Source of the DNA: CAZRDB01 sp964598695
Lineage (GTDB): Bacteria; Armatimonadota; Zipacnadia; UBA1398
Reading direction: 5' to 3'
Assembly: GCA_964598695.1 (NCBI GenBank)
Contig: CAZRDB010000078.1
Coordinates: forward strand, 1-20,363
Length of the DNA stretch: 20,363 bases
Below the pieces are notes generated by a model. It saw only the letters and a program-made list of their open reading frames with translations, did not search any database and was not told where the DNA came from. The position numbers were made by a program, and so were the translations under genes. Positions 15,210 through 20,363 of this stretch are shown here, in pieces (position 1 is the first letter of the stretch; every line of letters starts with the position of its first letter).

Positions 15210-15899
15210 ATGTCCGAGACCCAGACGCCCGACCCGCAGAAGATCCGCTTCGCCAAGCTCCTCAGCGCCGTCGTCGACTACGCGCAAGACGTCGCCGCCG
15301 AGGTCACCCCCGAGCGGCCCGCCGTCACCCACTACATGCGCCAGCAGGTCAACACGATCCGCGCCAAGCTCGCGGAGCAGGACGGCCTCCTGGGCGAGCT
15401 GTTCCCCGGCCTCCCCGAGGACACCGGCATCGCCGATGTCGCCACGATCGCCCGCCAGCTCCTCGACTACATGGAGGAGCCGGGACCGTCGATCGGCGAG
15501 CGCGCCGCCAAGGCCGCCAAGCACGGCCTCCACATCACCGGCGAGAACGTCTCAGTGCTCATGAGCGACATCGCCGAGTTGGGGACGCAGATCCGCGAGC
15601 GCGTGGCCGAGGCCGTCGCCGACGCGATGCGCCCCGGCAGCCCCAAAGCGCCGGAGGACATCGACGCCCGGATCGCGGAACTCGAGAAGCAGGTTCGCGA
15701 CTACACCGAGCGCATCGGCACCGACAACACCCCCGATGTGGCCGACACCATCTCGTTCGCCCGCGTGGCCAAGGAGCTGGCGTTCCTCAAGGGGCGCAAA
15801 GCCGCGAAGGCGGCCAAGCCGCCCGCGGGCCCGGAGGCAGGAGGCGAGTGCGGGGGCGACGAGACCCCGCCCACCGACTGCGGCGGGTGCTGCGGCTAG
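15210..15899 (+). CDS. Unrecognised helical protein with Cys-rich C-terminal tail
   Basis: I do not recognise this 229-residue family. It is soluble, has no signal peptide or membrane segment, and is predicted mostly helical with charged amphipathic stretches, including a short coiled-coil-like segment (DIDARIAELEKQVRDYTERI). The last 19 residues are flexible and carry all four cysteines of the protein: GGECGGDET...DCGGCCG. Such a tail could bind a metal or form disulphides. A Lys/Ala-rich stretch (GRKAAKAAKPP) precedes it. The strong ribosome binding site and the 33-base gap from the sigma factor suggest co-transcription, and a hairpin follows about 30 bases after the stop. A regulator, redox sensor or structural target of the sigma factor are all possible; none is shown. 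Confidence 0.75.
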   Translation: MSETQTPDPQKIRFAKLLSAVVDYAQDVAAEVTPERPAVTHYMRQQVNTIRAKLAEQDGLLGELFPGLPEDTGIADVATIARQLLDYMEEPGPSIGERAAKAAKHGLHITGENVSVLMSDIAELGTQIRERVAEAVADAMRPGSPKAPEDIDARIAELEKQVRDYTERIGTDNTPDVADTISFARVAKELAFLKGRKAAKAAKPPAGPEAGGECGGDETPPTDCGGCCG

Positions 15900-15930
15900 C
15901 CCGCCCGGGCACGAATCCCCCTTGCTCCCC

Positions 15931-15967
15931 CCACGCCCCGCCGGCGCATCCCGCCGACGGGGCGTGG
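15931..15967 (+). terminator. 16-bp hairpin after the sigma factor/Cys-tail pair
   Basis: The arms 15931-15946 and 15952-15967 pair over 16 positions with one C-A mismatch (15941/15957) and a 5-base loop. It starts 32 bases after the stop of the Cys-tailed gene and has no T run after it. It probably marks the end of that transcript and separates it from the nitroreductase gene. Confidence 0.55.
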
Positions 15968-16048
15968 CACGTTGGCCCCGGGAGAAGCCACAGAGAGGTG
16001 TGCTCCGTCATCGCGGGAATCACTGGAGAGCACTCCCACCACGGAAGG

Positions 16049-16062
16049 GTGATCGTTCGATG
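16049..16062 (+). repeat. 14-base leader shared with the pspA-like gene (copy 1)
   Basis: GTGATCGTTCGATG, ending in the nitroreductase ATG, is identical to 19664-19677, which ends in the start of the PspA-like gene. A purine-rich Shine-Dalgarno stretch precedes both. Confidence 0.5.
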
Positions 16063-16602
16063 GAGTTCGCCGAGCTGCTCAAGGCCCGCCGGTCGACCCG
16101 CAAGTACCGCGACACGCCCGTCGCCGAGGCCGACCTGCAGAAGATCCTCGAGGCAGTCAACCTCGCCCCGTCGGCGGGCAACCTGCAGGCATTCCAGGTC
16201 GTCGTCCTCCGAGACCCCATCCAGCGCGAGGCCATGGCCGCCGCCGCGCTCGGACAGACCTTCACCGCCTCGGCGCCCCTCGCGCTGGTCTTCGTCGCCG
16301 ATCTCGAGCGCGCCCAGCAGCGATTCCAGGCCCGCGGCGAACTGTACGCGGTGCAGGACGCGACCATCGCTGCCACCCACGCCTGGCTCGCCGCCGCCGA
16401 CCTCGGCCTGAGCGGCGTCTGGGTCGGCGCATTCGACGAGGCCGAGATGGCGAAGGTCATCGACGCCCCCGAGGGATCGCGCCCCGTTGCGGTGCTCACG
16501 ATCGCGCACCCCGATGACGGCGGCCCCCAGCCCAAGACCCGCCGAGGCCTGCCGTCGCTCGTCCGCGAGCGCACGTGCGACGGCCTCGCCTACAACGCCT
16601 AG
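16060..16602 (+). CDS. Small nitroreductase-family flavoprotein
   Basis: The 180-residue product belongs to the FMN-dependent nitroreductase superfamily, which reduces nitro groups, quinones or related substrates using NAD(P)H. Family features are the N-terminal RRSTRKYRD (FMN phosphate binding), LAPSAGNLQAFQVVVL, the central helix AVQDATIAATHAWLAAADLG, SGVWVGAFDE and the C-terminal PVAVLTIAHP. The length is typical of short members. ATG 16060 follows GGAAGGG by ten bases. The natural substrate cannot be told from sequence. It follows a hairpin and is 22 bases ahead of the SUMF1-domain gene, so it may begin an operon that continues to the PspA-like gene. Confidence 0.88.
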   Translation: MEFAELLKARRSTRKYRDTPVAEADLQKILEAVNLAPSAGNLQAFQVVVLRDPIQREAMAAAALGQTFTASAPLALVFVADLERAQQRFQARGELYAVQDATIAATHAWLAAADLGLSGVWVGAFDEAEMAKVIDAPEGSRPVAVLTIAHPDDGGPQPKTRRGLPSLVRERTCDGLAYNA

Positions 16603-16624
16603 CCGTCTGGGAGGGGGCCGACCG

Positions 16625-17437
16625 GTGCGGCTCGTCACGCGCAGACAGTGGGTCGGCGTCGCCGGATGCCTGCTCGGCGGAGCGACCGTCGGCACGCGGC
16701 GGGACGCCCGCCCGACAGGGCCGGCGTCCGTGGCTCCCGAGGCGATGGTGCTCGTGCCGGAGGGCCCCTTCCTCATGGGGACCTCGGCCGAAGAGGCCGC
16801 GCGGCTTGCGCGACGGTACGGCCACCACCCCGCGTGGCTGAGCGGGGAGCTGCCGCGGCGCGCGGTGTCGGTGGCCGCGTTCGCCATCGATCGCTGCCCC
16901 GTGACCAACCGCCAGTACGCCCGGTTCTGCGCCGAGACGGGACATGCTCGCCCGCGCCACTGGGGTGCGGACAGCCCTCCGGAGGCCCTGGACGACCACC
17001 CCGTTGTGGGCGTGTCGCAGCCCGACGCCCTCGCCTACGCGGCCTGGGCGGGTAAGCGGCTCCCGACGGAGGCGGAGTGGGAGAAGGCGGCGCGCGGCAC
17101 GGAGGGGCGCACGTTCCCGTGGGGCGACGAGTTCCAGCCGGAGGCGTGCCGGTTCGGCCAGGCCGGCTCGCGGTGGCAGCGGGCGACGAGCCCCGTCACG
17201 GCCCACCCGGCCGGAGCGAGCCCCTACGGCGTGCTCGACCTCGTGGGCAATGCGTCCGAGTGGTGCGCCGACGGCCCCGGACCCGCCTGCGCCACCCTCA
17301 AGGGTGGTTCGTGGATGAACCACGAGGTCGCGAACCTCCGCCCGGCAGCACGCAGCGTGAGCGGCTGGGCGACCGGCGCCGCGCTGTTCTACGGATTCCG
17401 ATGCGCGCGGGATGCCGCCGCAACGATGCCGACCTGA
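16625..17437 (+). CDS. Exported SUMF1/FGE-fold protein lacking the FGE cysteines
   Basis: The 270-residue protein has the sulfatase-modifying-factor fold: MVLVPEGPFLMGT, IDRCPVTNRQYARFC, HPVVGVSQPDALAYAAWAGK, RLPTEAEWEKAARGTEG, FPWGDEF, SPYGVLDLVGNASEWCAD, KGGSWMNHEVANLRPAARS and YGFRCARD. In true formylglycine-generating enzymes the segment after GGSW holds two catalytic cysteines; here it reads MNHEVANLR, with none. It is therefore not expected to make formylglycine, and is more like the many binding or unassigned SUMF1-fold proteins. GTG 16625 gives an N-terminus with a twin-arginine-like motif (TRRQWVG) followed by a hydrophobic stretch containing a VAGC lipobox-like sequence, so Tat export, possibly as a lipoprotein, is inferred. 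It is followed by the GH123-like gene after 60 bases. Confidence 0.83.
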   Translation: MRLVTRRQWVGVAGCLLGGATVGTRRDARPTGPASVAPEAMVLVPEGPFLMGTSAEEAARLARRYGHHPAWLSGELPRRAVSVAAFAIDRCPVTNRQYARFCAETGHARPRHWGADSPPEALDDHPVVGVSQPDALAYAAWAGKRLPTEAEWEKAARGTEGRTFPWGDEFQPEACRFGQAGSRWQRATSPVTAHPAGASPYGVLDLVGNASEWCADGPGPACATLKGGSWMNHEVANLRPAARSVSGWATGAALFYGFRCARDAAATMPT

Positions 17438-17483
17438 CCGGGGCGCCCACGGTAGCGCTTCACGCACGTGCGCCCCAACAACA

Positions 17484-17490
17484 GAGGAGG
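17484..17490 (+). promoter_or_regulatory. Ribosome binding site of the GH123-like gene
   Basis: GAGGAGG, seven bases before GTG 17498. It selects this start over an upstream GTG at 17468 in the same frame. Confidence 0.7.
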
Positions 17491-17497
17491 AACCCTC

Positions 17498-19573
17498 GTG
17501 AACCGGCCCCCCGCCCATGCCTCGTACGAGCCCGCCCAGCCGACCCCGTTCGACGGCCAGCCCAACCTGCTGCTCGCCGCCAGTCTCGGCGACAACGAGC
17601 ACACGGCGGAGCTGGCCCTCATCGGCGCGCTGAAGCGGCCCGTCGAGTACTGGGCCGCCGCCGGCCGACGCTGTACCCTCGGCTTCCACTTCCCCTCCCC
17701 GATCCGTGCCAACGCCGTCCGCCTGATCCTCGAGGAGGGGCCGTGCTCGGTCGGGTTCCGGCTGGAGGGCCTCGTCGCGGGCGGGACCTGGCAGGTCCTG
17801 GCCGAGAAGCAGCCCGGGGCGCTCCCCCTGACGCCGGGGGAGGAGGTCGCCGTCTTCGAGGAAGCGGAGCTGTCGGCCCTGACGGTGGCGCTGCTCCCCT
17901 CCGACGACGACTGCGACCCGGCCCAGCGCCTCCAGTCGATCCAGGCCTGCCTCCTGGAGTCCGAGGTCGCCGCGGCGGAGCGCGACCGGCTCGCCGGCTG
18001 GGCCGCAGCCAACCCCGAGCCCGCCCTGGCATGGGGCTCGGTCGACGCGCGCTATGCCCGCAACGGCAGACCCGACGCTTCCGGACACGTCACGCCGCTC
18101 GTCGGTTGGCGTGGCGAGCGGCTCTCCCTCCAGGCCGTGATCTCGGCCCCCACCGGCGCGAGCCAGCTCCGCCTCGCCGTCGAGTGCCCACTGCCGGCGA
18201 CCGCGCGGTTCGTCCGCTACAGCCTGGCCGACGGCCGGCTCGTCCCCGACGCGCTCGACCACGCCGTTCGCCTCGACCTCGCGCCCTCGAGCTGCCGGCC
18301 GGTCTGGGTCGCGATCGAGGTCCCGGCCGATGCCGCGCCCGGCCGCTACGAGGGGATCCTCCGGGCCGAGTGGGCCGGAGGGTCGGCGGAGTTGCCGTTC
18401 GCCGTCGAGGTGCTTTCGCTCACGCTCGCGCCGCCCGCCGAGTGGAGCTTCCGGCTCGACCTGTGGCAGAACCCCTACGCCGTGGCCCGCTACCACCACG
18501 TCGAGCCGTGGAGCCCGATGCACATGGCCCTCCTCGAGCCCCACCTGAGGATGCTCGCCGAGGCGGGACAGAAGTGCGTCACCTGCTCGATCGTGCATGA
18601 CCCGTGGGGCTCGCAGACCTACGACCCCTACGACGCGATGGTCGAGTGGGTCCGCGAACCGGACGGGAGCTGGTCGTTCGACTACTCCGTCTTCGACACG
18701 TACGTGGAGCTGTGCGGGCGGTGCGGCATCGTCGACACCATCAACTGCTACTCGATGGTCCCGTGGGGCGACCGGTTCCGCTCCCTCGACCGCGCGACCG
18801 GCAACTACCGGTGGCTGACGGCAACGCCCGGGACGCCGGAGCATGCGGAGCACTGGCGGCCGTTCCTGGCCGACTTCGTCCGCCACCTCACCGAGAAGGG
18901 CTGGCTCGCCCGCACCTGCATCGCGATGGACGAGCGCCCCCTCGCGATGATGCTCCCGACGATCGAACTCATCCGGGAGGCCGCCCCGGGACTCGGCATC
19001 GCCCTCGCGGGGACGGGCGAGATCGAGTTCGCCGAGACCGTGGACGACTGGTGCGCCTTCATCGAGCCGCCGCTGGCGCCCGAGGTTGCGGCCGAGCGCC
19101 GCGAACGCGGCAAGCCGACGACGGTCTACGTCTGCTGCGGGCCGGAGCGGCCGAACACGTTCCCCTTCTCCCCCCCGGCCGAATCGGAGTGGCTCGGGTG
19201 GTACGCCGCCGCGATGGGCTACTCGGGCTTCCTCCGCTGGGCCTACGACTGCTGGGGCGAGGACCCGATCGAGGACACGACGTACGGGCCCTGGCCGGCC
19301 GGCGACTGCTACGTCGTCTACCCCGGGTGCCGTAGCTCGATCCGTTTCGAGCGGCTCCGAGCGGGGATCCAGGCGTACGAGAAGATCCGAGCGGTGCGCG
19401 AGGGCCTCGCCGACCGTGAGGACCCAGCCGCCCGAGAGGCCCTCGCCACGCTCGAGCAGGCCCTCACCGGCTTCCGGTACGAGGCGGTGCAGACCGCGGA
19501 CGCCGCCTCCGCCGTGCAACAGGGACGCGAGGCGCTCGAGCAGGCCGCGCGCGCCCTGATCGCCGGCCCGTAA
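17498..19573 (+). CDS. GH123/DUF4091-like glycoside hydrolase
   Basis: The 691-residue protein resembles the GH123/DUF4091 group, whose characterised members are beta-N-acetylgalactosaminidases acting by substrate-assisted catalysis. Residues about 20-150 look like a discoidin-like beta-sandwich (LGFHFPSPIRANAVRLILEE). Residues about 165-310 form the N-terminal beta domain (PADAAPGRYEGILRAEWAGG). The catalytic barrel follows from about 320 (FRLDLWQNPYAVARYHHVEP). An Asp-Glu pair, Asp478-Glu479, lies in CIAMDERPLAMM, the place expected for the GH123 acid dyad, and YSGFLRWAYDCWGEDPIEDT is also typical. No signal peptide is apparent from GTG 17498, which is odd for a glycan hydrolase beside an exported protein. 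Substrate is uncertain, as most DUF4091 proteins are untested. The C-terminal 90 residues are helical. Confidence 0.82.
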   Translation: MNRPPAHASYEPAQPTPFDGQPNLLLAASLGDNEHTAELALIGALKRPVEYWAAAGRRCTLGFHFPSPIRANAVRLILEEGPCSVGFRLEGLVAGGTWQVLAEKQPGALPLTPGEEVAVFEEAELSALTVALLPSDDDCDPAQRLQSIQACLLESEVAAAERDRLAGWAAANPEPALAWGSVDARYARNGRPDASGHVTPLVGWRGERLSLQAVISAPTGASQLRLAVECPLPATARFVRYSLADGRLVPDALDHAVRLDLAPSSCRPVWVAIEVPADAAPGRYEGILRAEWAGGSAELPFAVEVLSLTLAPPAEWSFRLDLWQNPYAVARYHHVEPWSPMHMALLEPHLRMLAEAGQKCVTCSIVHDPWGSQTYDPYDAMVEWVREPDGSWSFDYSVFDTYVELCGRCGIVDTINCYSMVPWGDRFRSLDRATGNYRWLTATPGTPEHAEHWRPFLADFVRHLTEKGWLARTCIAMDERPLAMMLPTIELIREAAPGLGIALAGTGEIEFAETVDDWCAFIEPPLAPEVAAERRERGKPTTVYVCCGPERPNTFPFSPPAESEWLGWYAAAMGYSGFLRWAYDCWGEDPIEDTTYGPWPAGDCYVVYPGCRSSIRFERLRAGIQAYEKIRAVREGLADREDPAAREALATLEQALTGFRYEAVQTADAASAVQQGREALEQAARALIAGP

Positions 19574-19663
19574 CCGAACTTGCCTCGGCGCGTCTGGAGG
19601 GGAAGGCCGCCGGGGGCCAGAAATGGGCTGATGCCCGCCACGCGGGCGGGACCCGAAAAGGAT

Positions 19664-19677
19664 GTGATCGTTCGATG
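19664..19677 (+). repeat. 14-base leader shared with the nitroreductase gene (copy 2)
   Basis: Identical to 16049-16062 and placed identically, ending in the ATG of the PspA-like gene. It may be a shared translational or regulatory element, or a trace of local duplication. Confidence 0.5.
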
Positions 19678-20363
19678 TGGGCTAGGCTCAGGTTGGTCTT
19701 CCGCTCGCTGTTCGGGTGGATGCTGCGAGGCATCGAGAACCCGGAGCTGATCCTCCGCCAGCATATCGACGACCTGCGGTCCCGGATCCCCGAGTTCAAC
19801 CGGCAAGCCGCCGAGGTCGTGAAGCTCGAGAAGATGCTCGAGATGCAGCGCGACCGTCTCCAGGAGAAGGTCTCGGGACTCGACGCGCAGGTCCGCCGCG
19901 CGGTGGCCCTCGGCCCCGAGAAGAAGGAAGCGGCCAAGTCGCTGATCACGGCGCTCGAGACCGCCAAGACCGAGCTGACCGAAACCGAGGCCCAGCTCGT
20001 GCAGGCGAAGGCCAACTCCGACCAGGTCAAGAAGGCGCGGCTCGCCTACGAGCGCCGGGTCCAGCAGAAGATCCAGGAGGCGATGCGCCAGATCTCCCGC
20101 GCCAAGCGCGCCGAGATCGAGAAGCAGATGTCCGAGCTGATGATGAGCTTCGAGGTCAACGACGACAGTGAGGTCCTCGACCGGATGACCGCCCGGATCG
20201 ACGAGGACCTCGCGCGAGCCACCGCCCAGCGGGAGATCGCGAGCGAGAGCGTCGGCTCGCAGATGGCCAGCCTCGAGTTCGATTCCGTCGACGCGGAGTC
20301 CGACCGGATCTACGAGGAGTACCAGCGCCAGCTCGGCCTCGCGCCGCAGGAGAACGTCGCCCG
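19675..20363 (+). CDS. PspA/IM30-like coiled-coil protein, 3' end outside window
   Basis: The frame is open from ATG 19675 to the window end (229 complete codons). The product begins with an amphipathic N-terminal helix (WARLRLVFRSLFGWMLRG), then IENPELILRQHIDDLRSRIP, closely following the PspA pattern in which residues near 25 read DPEKMLRQ. The rest is a long, charged coiled coil (KLEKMLEMQRDRLQEKV; VKKARLAYERRVQQKIQEAM) as in PspA/Vipp1 proteins, which assemble on the inner face of damaged membranes. The segment DSEVLDRMTARIDEDLARA fits the conserved helix near the end of the family. No psp regulators are visible. AAAAGGA lies upstream (19656-19662), and the start shares a 14-base leader with the nitroreductase gene. 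Confidence 0.82.
   Translation, partial: MWARLRLVFRSLFGWMLRGIENPELILRQHIDDLRSRIPEFNRQAAEVVKLEKMLEMQRDRLQEKVSGLDAQVRRAVALGPEKKEAAKSLITALETAKTELTETEAQLVQAKANSDQVKKARLAYERRVQQKIQEAMRQISRAKRAEIEKQMSELMMSFEVNDDSEVLDRMTARIDEDLARATAQREIASESVGSQMASLEFDSVDAESDRIYEEYQRQLGLAPQENVA

Noticed and set aside
16625..17437. Formylglycine-generating enzyme for sulfatases
   Set aside because: Both active-site cysteines are missing and no sulfatase gene is in the window.
16496..19519. 1007-residue open frame on the - strand opposite the SUMF1 and GH123-like genes
   Set aside because: It is antisense to two well-supported genes, low in complexity and without a domain pattern.
1..20363. CRISPR array, tRNA, rRNA, transposon or phage module
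   Set aside because: I looked for direct-repeat arrays, cloverleaf-like sequences, conserved rRNA stretches and transposase or integrase motifs and saw none.

Overview
The window is a very G+C-rich (about 70% by eye), gene-dense stretch of bacterial chromosome, probably from an uncultivated organism assembled from a metagenome. The start (18 consecutive G) and a 10-N gap at 13663-13672 with degraded flanks are assembly edges. The gene mix points to a Planctomycetes/Armatimonadota/PVC-like bacterium: a HzsA-like di-haem protein, a GH123/DUF4091-type protein, a SUMF1-domain protein, a GH43-like propeller, an M55 peptidase and a PspA-like protein. This is inference from family distribution; there is no rRNA or marker gene to fix the taxonomy. 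No tRNA, rRNA, CRISPR array, insertion sequence, integrase or phage gene is visible.

Layout. 61-897 (+) is the 3' part of an unrecognised helical protein. Converging on it is 903-3878 (-), an exported protein related to the alpha subunit of hydrazine synthase, with a beta-propeller, two CxxCH haem-c motifs and a lectin-like insertion. It diverges from 4162-4962 (+), a DppA-like D-aminopeptidase, which is followed 30 bases later by a membrane protein combining zinc ribbon, UBA-like helices, a proline-rich linker, a transmembrane segment and an OB-like domain (4993-5817). A divergent Fpg/Nei-type DNA glycosylase (5819-6631, -) lacks a usual zinc-finger arginine. Next comes a 1355-residue hybrid histidine kinase (Cache, HAMP, two PAS, HisKA, HATPase, two REC, HPt; 6822-10889, +). 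Its 3' end overlaps a convergent PleD-like response-regulator diguanylate cyclase (10876-11775, -). The pair looks like a sensor-to-c-di-GMP module. Divergent from the cyclase is an argD-like aminotransferase (11969-13168), with a promoter candidate in the shared spacer and a 15-bp hairpin after its stop. A secreted GH43-like propeller (13252-14463) is broken by the assembly gap.

The right third is all on the + strand: an ECF-like sigma factor (14538-15176), a helical protein with a cysteine-rich tail (15210-15899), a hairpin, a small nitroreductase (16060-16602), a SUMF1-fold protein lacking the FGE cysteines (16625-17437), a GH123-like protein (17498-19573) and a PspA/IM30-like coiled-coil protein that runs off the window (from 19675). 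The themes are envelope stress and signalling (hybrid kinase, cyclase, sigma factor, PspA) and peptide or glycan turnover (M55, GH43-like, GH123-like). I see no single obvious defence or mobile system. The best candidates for something new are the sigma factor with its Cys-tailed partner, the zinc ribbon/UBA-like/OB membrane protein beside DppA, and the orphan HzsA-like protein.
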